From contig CATKHK010000009.1 of assembly GCA_949751835.1 (NCBI GenBank), positions 558,001 to 622,000 on the forward strand: 64,000 bases of DNA, given 5' to 3'. The translations under genes and the position numbers were made by a program. Shown here in pieces: positions 1 to 10,232 of the stretch. This DNA is from Blepharisma japonicum. Its lineage: Eukaryota; Ciliophora; Heterotrichea; Heterotrichida; Blepharismidae. The notes below the pieces were generated by a model that saw nothing but the letters and a program-made list of their open reading frames with translations, searched no databases and had not been told where the DNA came from. Numbering within the stretch: the first letter of the stretch is position 1; every line of letters starts with the position of its first letter.

Positions 1-2725
1 CTTGTATGCTTTCTTCATGGAGTTCTTGTAGCCCATTCATTCGTTTTTGGACATCTTCTTCTATTAATGATAATAAGACGTCTACACATCGCCGGATTTT
101 TTCTAGAATTTCTTCTTTTGTGTTCGCCACTTTTATGCTCCATACTCCAAGTTTTAATATCCCTGAGTCTAAGAATTCTCCGATTTCTATTTCAGTTCGC
201 TTCATTTTAAAAATTTCGTCTTCAATGGCGTCTACATTTAAATCTTTACTGAACCGTTTTCTTACTTTATGAGGATCTAAAGAAATGCAATAAGAGTATG
301 GTTCTAAAATTACTTCAAAACAATGCAAAATATATAACTGCTTTTTTAGAGCAATACTTATATTATCCATCATTTTGTGGTGCTTTTTTTGGTTTATTTC
401 AAAAATATGCAGAGAATTGTGGGATCGGACTGGCCCAGTTAAGGTTGTTTCTAGTGTAGGGAGTAATGAGAGATCTTGAATCACAGTATTTAATACATCC
501 ATAATATTTTCTTGCAAATCAATTCCATTCGGCTCTATTGAAAATTTGTGGTCACTTATAATAAGTTCACATTTAATGCACCCTTTAGATTTTCCTTTAA
601 TTTTTCTAAAAATTCTGAATTCTTCTCCTTTTAAGTCTTCAAAATTGTCAGAAAGCAGATCTAAAGACTCACTTAATCTCTTTAAAAATAAATTAAAAGA
701 ATTCAGCATCACATCTCTCAATTTATTTTCTATTTGTGTATTTAAAACTGATAACAGCCGTTGCATAAGCTGTATAAACTCAAAAGGAAGACATTCCTCC
801 AAATCTAAATGCTGCTGCTCATATGCCCTGGCCTGAATTTTGTCTTCATTTCTTTTCATTCTTTGTAAATTTGCTTGATTTATGATGTCCTGGACATCAT
901 ATTGTGCATCGAACATCACATTTCTGGCTTCTTTTAAAAATTTTATAGATTCTAGCTTGTGAGCTCTTACGAATTTTTCTAATTTAAGAGGCTTGGTCTG
1001 GATTTTTGGAAATAGGAGCAAGGGTCCAAGTTCAAGCAGTTGGGTATTGATTTTGTTAAGAATTGTTATGTGATCAGGGAATGATTGGTGCAAAAGTCCA
1101 TTCATTGAGCCCAGTAGCTTTAAGAAGTTTTTAGGCTTTGGCAGAGGCTGTGATGCAGATGATGAAATATAAGGAAGTTTAGATGGAGGAACTAACTTGC
1201 TAGGAGGAAGGATCCCTGAAAGGAGTTCTTGTTTTTGTGTGTTGTATGGGAGGTCAGCTTCAAAATCCATTTGTTTTGAAGCAAAAGTTCAAGTTTCTTC
1301 GATTTCTCTAACTAGGGAAAAAATTTGTTCTCTTGGGATTTGTCTTCTTTTAGAATAAAAATAAATTACAATTTCAGGAAGTTTTTTAAGATAATCTTCT
1401 TTATATTCGCTGCAGCTTGCAAATCCTTTTTTCTTGAATTCTGCAGACTCATCAATAAGATGAGTCCTTTCTTTTTTCCAGAGATATCGTCTTGGCTGAT
1501 GCCTTATCTCAAGGTCAATCAAAGCATAAAACAATGGATTTCTCAGCTGAAATTTATTTTTCTTCGAAAACCCTTGCAAAAATTGTACAATTTTTTTAAG
1601 CATTCTCAGCGGCATATCTGGAGAATCTTTTTTAGAAATTTGGACCATATAGTTAAATCTCAGCACCTTTTCAGCATTTTCTCTATGCCTTCACGCTTCA
1701 TCAATCCTTTTTTCATAATCTTCTTCATTATCATAAGGAAATCTCAAATTAATTCTTGAAACTCTTTTAATTTTCCCAGATGGCCATATAATGATAAACC
1801 TATCATTTTCTACGTCATATTCCTGCACAATGCAATCTCTTCATTCATATGTTCCATCAGCAAAAAATCATTTAGAATGTGCATGGACCAAGCCATCCTT
1901 ACTTTCAATTTTTAGCTGTTCTAATAGCTTTCTAGGGGTTTCTGGATCCAATATAGGGTCATATAGTTCTAGCGGTAGAAATTTGGTCATTTCACATATA
2001 GACACTTCTTTCTGATTTTCTTCTAAAAATTGTGGGAGAGGAACTGTTATTGAATAGCCACTTGTACTGTCATCTGGCTTTCGCTTTTTAGGGGACATAG
2101 TTCGGTTTAATGATGAGTTTAAACTTAGATTTAAATCTTTATTTGTAGGGGTTGATGTTCGCTTTTGCTTCACTGTAGGCTTTCTTTTTATTATTAAATT
2201 CATGTCTGCTTGTTTTAGCTTTCTTGTTGCTGGATCTGTGATAACCGGATTATTTGCAATTTGTTGGGGAATTTGGGCTATCGTTTTAGACTTTTGTTCT
2301 AGCTCTAATTTATCAATTTTATTGTTAATAATTCCAGGCAGTCTTCTTTTCTTAATATTTGCTTTTGGCTTTACTAAAGATAAAACTGATGTATCATTTG
2401 AATTCGTCAAACTCATATCAAGCTTATGACTTTCATAATTTCCTGGCATTTGTGATATAGAAAATGAAGAATTTAGTTTTCCTAATGTCACTTTTTGTTT
2501 AAATTGCTCTAGAGTTAATATTTTTTGTTTTGGGATTTTCGCGAAACTTGAATCATTCAGAGTGGGAAGTCCTGATAAAACTGGAGTAGAAGAAACACGG
2601 TTTAGCTTGTCTCTTATATTTCTTTTAGCTTCATAACTATCAAATTGCTCAATTGCTTCTTGGTAGCGTTTTTGCTTTGAGCTTGATGAGCTTCTTTCAT
2701 TTGATTTTGTTTTCACTTCTGACAT
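1..2725 (-). CDS. Axonemal dynein heavy chain, N-terminal part (partial)
   Basis: One frame stays open from the ATG at 2725 to the left edge when TGA is read as Trp (about 908 codons, no TAA or TAG). The first ~240 residues are Ser/Lys-rich and low complexity. Near residue 247 lies PLELYDPILDPETP, which resembles the tail of DNAH1-type heavy chains. Near the left edge are a segment like LEPYSYCISLD and then IEIGEFLDSGILKLGVWSIKV, the pattern that precedes the linker in inner-arm dyneins. The motor (AAA) domains would lie outside the window. Role by family: an ATP-driven motor of axonemal inner arms. The dynein assignment rests on tail similarity alone. The DNAH1-like subclass is a weaker inference. 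Confidence 0.65.
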
Positions 2726-2753
2726 AATTGAAAGGAATTAATATAATTAATAA

Positions 2754-2930
2754 ATGGATCAAGAAAAAATTTCAAGGGTTCTAGGCTTTTTAAAAGAAAA
2801 AGTAGGGGTAAGAGGAGTCGCCTTGCATCCGAAATACGGGTGGGGAGGATTTTCTGGGGCTCTTGAAAAGCTAAGGCATAATGGAGAAGGAAATAAAGTG
2901 CAATCCTCATTCGGTTCAACACAAAAATAA
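2754..2930 (+). CDS. Small ORF, 58 aa, unknown
   Basis: ATG to TAA without interruption, divergent from the dynein gene with 28 nt between the two starts. The product is basic and contains HPKYGWGGFSGALEKLR. Its single Trp is TGG. I recognise no domain. The smooth amino-acid composition and the head-to-head position favour a real small gene, but a chance ORF is possible. AT-rich DNA follows. Confidence 0.35.
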   Translation: MDQEKISRVLGFLKEKVGVRGVALHPKYGWGGFSGALEKLRHNGEGNKVQSSFGSTQK

Positions 2931-3099
2931 AGAAAATTTTTTTGCAGGTTAATTTAACTAAAAATATTGCTTATAAAGAGATGTTTTGTTTTATTATATA
3001 TAAATGCTAATAACCATATTTCATCAAGTTTTAAAAATTTTTAGTTATTAATAATAAATAAGTGTGAGTAAATATCAGAATAGCTTTAAAAATATTTTA

Positions 3100-3493
3100 A
3101 TGAGTTCACATATAGCCTATAGCTTAATTTATAAAAATTGAGGAAAAGCAGTTCAGTTACTAAAATTCACAAGATTATGAAGAGGAATTGATTCAAGAAG
3201 TAGTTTATTTAAAGATATTGAAATTGGAAATATTTTAAATTATTCTGAAAGGGACGGACTCTTAAAAGTCAGAGTAATTATAATGTTTAGATCTTTAAAT
3301 CTATAGCTTCAGTCTAATATCTTTATATCAGCTTGAATGAATTTCACTACATATAGACAATGTTTCTAATTGAATTAGGTGATTTTAAAAGCCTAGCTAA
3401 CACTGCAGATCTACTTTCATCATTTTTATCCAAGATTATATCATTAAATCCCTCCTAATTTTCAAAATTATTAAAAATATTTTTAAATTTCCT
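3100..3493 (+). pseudogene. Decayed ORF upstream of the SPRY gene
   Basis: From the ATG at 3100 an ORF with two TGA-Trp codons is interrupted by TAG at 3304 and TAA at 3367. The amino-acid pattern stays protein-like beyond the first stop (LQSNIFISAWMNFTTYRQCF). A second protein-like stretch in another frame (LLSSFLSKIISLNPS) follows near 3405-3450 before another stop. No 15-16 nt intron mends the frame. It could be a degenerate neighbour or the lost 5' part of the SPRY gene. Low confidence. Confidence 0.25.
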
Positions 3494-3516
3494 GTATCTG
3501 CTATATAGATAATACT

Positions 3517-4227
3517 ATGTTTCCATACTTGCAACATATTATTTTAAATATGATCAGAAATTTCTGTGATGGAATGAATTTTCCACACTTACATTGAATT
3601 TCATACGGAAACAGTAGAAATGATTTTGAAATCGGAGATGATGGCCAAACAATTACATTAATTAGAAAATCAGGATCAAACATTTTTGTCTCTGCTTATT
3701 CTAAAGAGAGCTTTCCGTACAAAACAGTAAGCTATTTTGAGGTACAATATACAATGCCTACAAAAGGAAGAACTTTTACACTTAAAGATCAGGTAAAAAT
3801 TGGTGTTTGCATGAATGTAGAAAATGAATTATCTAATGCGTTTTCAGATCATTCAAATGGATGGGCATTCTATCCTTATGACTCAGCACTAAGGCACCAA
3901 AGTAGTGGCTCAGGAATTAAATATGGCAAAGAAATTAAAAATGGAGCGACAGTGGGTGTAATTGTCGATACTTTGAATGGTGAAATTAGCTTTTGTATTG
4001 ATGGAGAAAATTTTGGTGTAGCTTTTAAAGAAGAAGCTTTTATTAATAATAGACTCTATGCTGCCATTGCAGTTTTGGAAATTGGTACTTGCTTTGAGTT
4101 TGCCACTTTGGAAGATAAATTATGGGAACGAAGAAAAAGTATTATATACGCTAAAAAAATATGTCGGCTTCCGATTTTTAGGAGGCTGCCGGATGGGATT
4201 TTCCGTGAGATTACACATTATTTATAA
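3517..4227 (+). CDS. SPRY (B30.2-like) domain protein
   Basis: A 236-aa frame from ATG 3517 to TAA 4227 with Trp encoded by TGA at 3595. The region from FEIGDDGQTITLIRKSG onward has SPRY character: YFEVQYTMPTKG, then VKIGVCMN, GWAFYPYDSALRH, GATVGVIVDTLNGEISFCIDG, and a closing strand CFEFATLED. SPRY domains are protein-interaction modules. The start is uncertain: the frame is open back to TAA at 3484, but no earlier ATG lies between, so 3517 is the first usable start. The last ~30 residues (CRLPIFRRLPDGIFREI) follow the SPRY fold and are of unknown role. Confidence 0.65.
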
Positions 4228-4675
4228 ATACTTAATAAATAGACTTTAAATTTTATTTTATTAATTATATCAGATCTTTTCTTTATGAAATTATGTTAAA
4301 ACTATTTGATTATTACAATCAAAAATAGTAATGAGGTAAAGAACTAGTATCTTTGATATTAAAATTACAAAATTTGGTTTAAAGAAATAATAGAATAAGA
4401 TTTTATTTCTTTAAAAAGAGCATTTTTAAATAAATTTATTTATTTATGAGATACTACCTCATAAAATATAAATATGAAAACTAAATTTGAAAATTAAGCA
4501 TTTATCTCTGATGAGATCTCATTATTCAATCCTTTATTCCTTCTCTTCAATAATTTTGTTTTTTAACAAAGATTAACAGAATTCATTATCACAAATTTTC
4601 TTATTATCAAATTAACTATTTTACATTTTAATTTATTAAATGAATGTTTAAATAGAGAACTACATAATTTTCAAA
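4228..4675. other. Intergenic, no gene seen
   Basis: Very AT-rich spacer between two plus-strand genes. It contains a short inverted repeat (ATGAG...CTCAT near 4446-4462). No ORF with coding character was seen on either strand. Confidence 0.6.
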
Positions 4676-5233
4676 ATGGATAGAAATGAATGTGAATTGC
4701 TTCCAATCACGGTCTCAAGTGTCACTATGATAGGCGAGCGGCCATGCCCTTGCTATATCACATTAACATTCAGAACCCCTGGGCCACTAGAGTACATTGT
4801 TTTCCAAAATCACTATACCGCCTCCATCTCAATAAAACAAAAACAAAACGAACTCTGAAGGACAATCCTCCACGACTTTAAGCTAACCCAATGGCCGCAT
4901 TTTGAAAATGATTCGCAAAATTGATACATAATTCCTTCCCATTTCTTCAATGCAAATTTTGATTCTTCTTCTCTCAATGAATTTCGTATTTATTTAACCC
5001 AGCCAAGTCCTAACTGAAAAGAATTTTCTTTAAAAAGCATCAGCTGCTACACCATCTTGCAAAAACCCAAAAAATTAAGCAGAGAGTCTAGGACACCTTT
5101 TGCTGAGTTTAAAGCCAAAATTCAAGAAAAATTGGACGTTTTGAATTCGACGTCAGGGACTGAAATGCTGACATATGACGAAACCCTTGTAGGGATTTCA
5201 GAAGTTAACCGTCTTGAAGCGACTCAAATGTAA
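4676..5233 (+). CDS. NICN1: Nicolin-1 homologue (tubulin polyglutamylase complex)
   Basis: A 185-aa protein with three Trp codons written TGA. Two segments match nicolin-1 closely: PLEYIVFQNHYTASISIKQKQ (human: ITFKNYYTAFLSIRVRQ) and EFRIYLTQPSPNWKEFSL (human: LRLILRQPSPLWLSFTV), in the right order and spacing. Nicolin-1 is a subunit of the neuronal tubulin polyglutamylase complex, so a role in tubulin modification in cilia is likely. Length is a little short of human (213 aa). It converges with the EF-hand gene, the stops being 19 nt apart. Confidence 0.8.
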
Positions 5234-5252
5234 TTAATTCAAGATATTAATA

Positions 5253-6026
5253 TTATAATTCTTCGACTCCTTTAGTTGAGTCAAGAAGAGTTTTAGACTC
5301 CTTCATTTCTGCTAATACATAACATTTAACTAGATTAGCAGGCGCAATTACTGTATTATAATGATGAATCGCTATCTGTCTTAACGTTTTGGCATTTACC
5401 ATCATTTTTAGCTCCTCTTTAGAGAACTTGCTGACAAAATCGTCATAAGAGAGTTCAGCATCTTTATCTCGATGAATCATGACCACGTAAAACTTCTTCA
5501 CAATTGGTTTAGCGATTTCAAGCCTTCTCATATATTTTCCTAACAAAAATTTTTCATCTTCTGCAGCTATTTCCCAAGCCAGTTTCGGGATCCTTGTTAA
5601 GCTGATTTCTATTAGCTCATTAAGCATGATTACAAATTCATCATAATCAATAGACTTCGACAAATCAGCGTCATAATTTTGAAACAAAAGGGAAGCTTTA
5701 TCTTTAGCACTGCCTTTTCCAAGCAAAATTCCAAGCGAGCTTAACTGTTTTGCAGAGTAGGTTAAACTGTCATCGTTTAAGAATCCACTATAAAATTTGT
5801 GAAATGGGGTTATATCTTCATTAAAATTCGCCAAATCAATGCATAATTCATTAAATGCAGCAGAAAACTGGGCTTCAGAAAGTTTATTAGATATTGAATA
5901 TCGGTGGATCGTCCTATCAATTCATTGGGTGTTTAAAACTTTAAACCCAAGCCTGTCTTCTGCAACTGCAATAATTCTTTCTTCTTCTGGGGATGATGTT
6001 TTTTCTCTGCTATCAGTGCAGCCCAT
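5253..6026 (-). CDS. EF-hand protein with N-terminal MGC (possible myristoylation)
   Basis: A 257-aa protein whose start is ATG 6026, read through one TGA-Trp (DTQW-type position near 5922). The N-terminus MGCTDSREK fits an N-myristoylation signal (Gly2) with Cys3 as a possible palmitoylation site. Two EF-hand loops are visible: DADLSKSIDYDE and DKDAELSYDD. The second has poor ligand spacing and may not bind calcium. Inference: a membrane-attached calcium sensor. It is divergent from the coiled-coil gene that starts at 6064. Confidence 0.75.
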
Positions 6027-6063
6027 TAATTATTTTCATATTGGCGTTTTTGATATAAATATC
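6027..6063. promoter_or_regulatory. Very short bidirectional promoter region
   Basis: Only 37 nt separate the ATG of the minus-strand EF-hand gene (6026) and the ATG of the plus-strand coiled-coil gene (6064). Both promoters and both 5' UTRs must fit here or overlap coding sequence. Deduced from gene positions only. Confidence 0.5.
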
Positions 6064-7599
6064 ATGGCAGCAAGTCAGCTATCTAAAATACTAATTTCAA
6101 TTGATAATTCAGAACAAGTGACGACAGCTCTGCAGAGTATCAATAAAAAATTCGCAATTAAATTTGAAGAGGCAAAAGAAACCCCTTCAGAATTATTGAA
6201 ACCTCCCATTGAGGCTATCATAAATGAAATCGGACCTGAAGAAATTGAGGCAAAGCTGAAAAAAGCACAAATTAGAGAAGCAAAAAGACAGAAAAAAGAG
6301 CTGGAAGAGAAATTAAATAAAGTTACAGGGAAAATCGAGGTTTTGTATAACCCAGAGTCTCCTTCGTTTAAGCCCAATTCTTTGAGACCAAATCTTCAAA
6401 ATTCACAAGTTCGGCAAGAATTCTTTGAAAATGAGAAGAAAAAATCAAAAGAAACCACAAAAAAGTTGCAAAAATACTATTTACAGCAGCAAAGACTTGA
6501 GCAGCAAATACACAGCAATATTGAAAAAATTGAAGAGCTAGCTAATAAAGATAAAGAAATTGAAAACAAAGAAAAAGAATTAGCACAAAAGCAAAAAGAA
6601 GAGCAGTATCAGAGAGAGCTTGAAAAAATGCAAGAAAAAAAGCTGCAGCGACAAAGGGAATTCGAGGAAGCAAAAAAAAGAAAAATTGAGTTTGATGAGC
6701 TACAAAAGAAAAAGCCACTGTTTGTAAAACTCGAAGAAAAGTACAAAGCAGAAGTAGAAATGCCTGAATTAGAAAAAAGAAAAGAAGAATTAGCAAAAAA
6801 AAGAATGCTTTGCCAGCCTATTAATTTAGAGCAGTTACAAGACCATGCAAGAAAATATGAAACACTTAGGAAAGAACAAATAAAGAAAATTGAAGAAGAC
6901 TTGAAAAAGAGCATTGAAAATACAAAAGTAAGTATGAATTGAAACTCTACAATGTGAAATACAAGAGCTCTAGAAGAAGAAAAGCAGTTGAGAAAAGCTT
7001 CTTCACAGTCAAATTTAGAAAAAATAAAAAAAATAGAAAAAAGAAATAAATATGCAGAACTTGTTAAAGAGGTTTTCAGCCCTACAATTGATAAGTTTAA
7101 GCAGCAAGAGCTGGAAGATAGAATTTCTAAGCTCAAGCACCCAGTAGAAAAATGGAATGAGAAAAATAATCGCTTGTCACTAAACCAAAGCTTATCCGAT
7201 ACAGAAAAGAAAATTAAGAAAAAGAAAATTAAGGTAAAAAAGATTGAAACGCCAGCGATAACAGAAGTAAAAACTACTAGGGAACCTAAGTTTATTGACT
7301 ATTTGGGAGAAAGAAGAAAAGTAAGAGAAGAGCAGGAAAAAAACGGCTCCAAAGTAAGCAATGAAATAGACGCAAACTGGGAAGATGAGCTGATGAGTGC
7401 TGATAATTCCAAAGATAAATTTAAAAAAATTAAGAAAAAGGCTGAATTATTAGAAAAAGAAGCCAGGAAAAAAGAACTGTTGTTATTACCTAAAAATGCT
7501 GTAGACTACAAAACGATAGAAACAGCAGAAAATGTAGATAAATTGATTATTGGGTCTATAAAAGCGAAATTAGCAGTCTTAGAGCACGTTGAACCTTAA
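6064..7599 (+). CDS. Lys/Glu-rich coiled-coil protein
   Basis: A 511-aa protein starting MAASQLSKILISID, with Trp at TGA in the middle (WNSTMWNTRALEEE). After a short N-terminal region, residues ~80-300 are an almost unbroken charged coiled coil (ELEEKLNKV, KEIENKEKELAQKQKEEQ). A Lys-rich linker follows (KKIKKKKIKVKKIE), then a conserved-looking C-terminal stretch (KLIIGSIKAKLAVLEHVEP). The family is not recognised. A cytoskeletal or basal-body role is a guess from composition. Confidence 0.7.
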
Positions 7600-7651
7600 A
7601 TATCGTATTTTAATCTTTTTAGCTTATATAGTCTAATTATAAACTAAATAT

Positions 7652-8290
7652 TTAAAACCGCCTTTCGGGCCGATTTTCTAGATAAGTTTTAAGAGAAATT
7701 GAAGAATTCAAAAAATTCTCTGCAAATTCTAATAGTTTTGGTGCATGATTTCTAAGAAATGGCAGCATCTTTTCAGACCAAGGCGAGATCATGAAATGGT
7801 CATAGAGTGATCTAAAAGTACAAAAATCCCCTAAAGTTGTAGAGTTTCCTACAAAGTGGCCATTGCAGCCATTATTTATATATCTTGCTTCTATTGACTT
7901 TATAATCCTCGGTAATTCATTTTCACACCAATTATCCCATCCTTCTAAGTCTTTTTTAATTCACGTTCATTCTACTTTATACTGAATGAAATCTTGCCAA
8001 ATATTTTGCAGAGATTCGGTAAGATGAATTTCATATGGATCACTAGGATAATATCCAAATTTTTGGCACAAATATCTTTCTATAGATAAGCTTTCGACCA
8101 ATCTTAGCCCATCTATTTCAAGCATTGGTAATTGTTCGAACTCAAAAAGTCCTGATCTTTTATATTGTAGTCATGTATCATCATCGCTGTAAATTCTATC
8201 ATTGAAAGAAGTATTGGAATAATGGAGAATCATCCTAATTACTTCTGCTTTTGCATATAGACCAAAGTAATGAAGAGTTACTTCGCTCAT
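7652..8290 (-). CDS. Glutathione S-transferase (sigma-like)
   Basis: A 212-aa frame from ATG 8290 to TAA, with several TGA-Trp codons. The N-terminal thioredoxin-like domain is clear: VTLHYFGLYAKAEVIRMIL carries the catalytic-type Tyr, FEFEQLPMLEIDG has the cis-Pro, and LVESLSIERYLCQKFG is the glutathione gamma-Glu binding Glu-Ser pair. The all-helical C-terminal half follows with a typical N-capping region (TLGDFCTFRSLYDHF). It conjugates glutathione to electrophiles in the cytosol. Length is normal for the family. Confidence 0.85.
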
Positions 8291-8565
8291 AACAACAAAT
8301 ATTTATTATTCTGAATTTAATGATGCAGATCAATTCTATTTACAACAAATGAAAAAATGCTGATGGATTAAATAATTTTAATATTTTAATTTAACTATTT
8401 TAGCCTAATATATCAATTGAAAACTCCAATAATTATGGCTTTATTAACTGATTATAAAAACTACGATTATAGCTTTTCTATAGAAATTAAATGTAATAAT
8501 ATAAAACTCCTTTTAAATCCATATAAAAGATATTAAAAACATTAAATATTGAATAATCTCAAAAA
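8291..8565. other. Intergenic, no gene seen
   Basis: AT-rich spacer between two minus-strand genes. It must hold the promoter of the GST gene and the 3' region of the RING-H2 gene. No ORF or RNA structure was recognised. Confidence 0.5.
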
Positions 8566-9927
8566 TTAAACATCATCAATAGGCATTTCAGCGCTCTCTT
8601 CATTTCCCATATTGTTAGCCCTGCTTTGGTTATTCCCTTCATTAAATGTAGCATTTAAGTGAAATGTAGCTCCAACAGTATCCTCATCTCTTCTCGTAAT
8701 CATAGTAGTATCACAATTTTTCCAATCTCTTTTGCAGAGGCAGCAATAAGCTTTCCTTGAAAACCATTCATCTATGCATTTTTTATGATAAACATGCTCA
8801 CAAGGGAGGACTCTTATTTTATCATTTTTTAAAAAGCTTTCTAAGCATATAGGACAAGGAATAGACTCAGAGTTGGCGGGGCGATACTCTTTTTCAGGGA
8901 AATATTCTTCAATTGTAGTGAGCTCTATGGCTCTTTCTGGGTTATGATTGTCTTCTTCAAGAATTGTTATAGAATTGGACCTTCTCCAGGTTCTAATTAA
9001 TGCAAATATTACCCATCCAATGATTATAAGGGATGAGCAAGCAATTATTATGTAAAATATCAAAGGATCTGAACCACTGTCACTGCTGGTTAATTGGGAA
9101 ATGAGAAATTTAGCTGTTATATCATTTTCTGAGTCATTTTCAAGTGAAAAATAGAAAACTGTGTTCCCGTTTTTACTAAAGGTAAATGTAAATGAATTGT
9201 CTGTTTCTGAAAATTTATTTTCATAAATAGTAGGTAATAAAGTATCATATCCAGAGGAGGGTTTGGCATAAATTGTAATTTTGCTTGCGTCATTATTGGC
9301 AAGCTGGATTTCAGCTTGAATTTCATTGTCAGCTGAGGTGAATTTGTAATATGCATAAGCCAAGCTATTTCTATCGATATCGACATTTTGATACCCAGAT
9401 AGATAAATCAAATTTGCACTAACATGACAATCTATACCAATCCAATTATTATTACAATCACACAACGTTTTATTACAATTTCCTTTACCTGAGCAATCAT
9501 TAGGACAGGCACTATTATACTTTTGGACTGCTGAAAGTCTATAAGATACAGCAGCTGTTGTATTTGTATAAACACCAATATAAAAAGTTTGGGAATCATA
9601 TGTTAACGGCTCAAGAACGATATTATGAGAAGAATACGATAAATAGTAATTATCCATATCAGCCCAATCAGTTTTAAAACCTTTAGATCCTAAAATAGGA
9701 ATTTTATCTCTTCTAGCAAGTAAAGCTAAATGGAATCCAGAGTCAAGCTGAAGCTTGATAGACAAATAATAAATATCTTGTGAAACAATTCCTTGTAGTA
9801 TAAAATATTTTCAATTTTCATTTTGGGTAACATAGCGAGTTATACCAATTGAAACAGTATCGTAGGTTTCATCTCCACTTGTGGCCAGAACTAATAAAGT
9901 GCAAACTATCAGAAAGAGTCATCCCAT
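8566..9927 (-). CDS. Secretory-pathway E3 ligase: signal peptide, EGF-like, TM, RING-H2
   Basis: A 453-aa protein starting at ATG 9927. The N-terminus MGWLFLIVCTLLVLATSG is a good signal peptide. A luminal or extracellular region leads to an EGF-like motif (CPNDCSGKGNCNKTLCDC...GIDC). A TM helix follows (FYIIIACSSLIIIGWVIFAL). In the cytosolic tail is a RING-H2 finger: CPICLESF, VLPCEHVYHKKCIDEWF, CCLCKRDW (C3H2C3). This architecture fits membrane RING ubiquitin ligases of the RNF13/GRAIL type, though an EGF module replaces the usual PA domain. Trp at the signal peptide is TGA-encoded. Confidence 0.85.
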
Positions 9928-10232
9928 TGAGAGGAATTTTATATTTTAATTAATGCTGAATATATAAAAAAATAATAATTATGGGTAATGTGAAGAAAAA
10001 CTAAAAAATTCTAACGAAATCCTGATTTATTTTTAAGCCTATCATTAATATTTAAGCTATATACTTTTTAATTCTCTACTGTTAAATTTTAACAGTTTAT
10101 CATGACTGCTTTAAGCAAAAAATTTCCTTTTATATTTACTTTATACAAATAATTTACATTATCATTGAGTTCTCAATTATTTAAATTAAAATCAGCTTTA
10201 TCCTTCTTAGTTCTCTTTAAACAATTTACAAA
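9928..10232. other. Divergent intergenic region
   Basis: About 305 nt of AT-rich DNA between the RING-H2 gene (minus) and the K+ channel gene (plus). It should carry both promoters. No further gene was seen. Confidence 0.5.

Noticed and set aside
1-1270. Several plus-strand ORFs and separate minus ORFs inside the dynein gene
   Set aside because: With TGA as Trp the minus strand is one continuous frame. The others are shadows.
3494-3508. GTATCTGCTATATAG as a 15-nt intron of the SPRY gene
   Set aside because: It fits the GT...AG/A10 pattern, but the frame is open through it (no in-frame stop, unlike all other 15-nt introns) and removing it does not escape the TAA at 3484.
5839-6063. N-terminal extension of the coiled-coil gene from ATG 5839
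   Set aside because: It would overlap the clearly coding, opposite-strand EF-hand gene and its residues show no continuity of coiled-coil composition.
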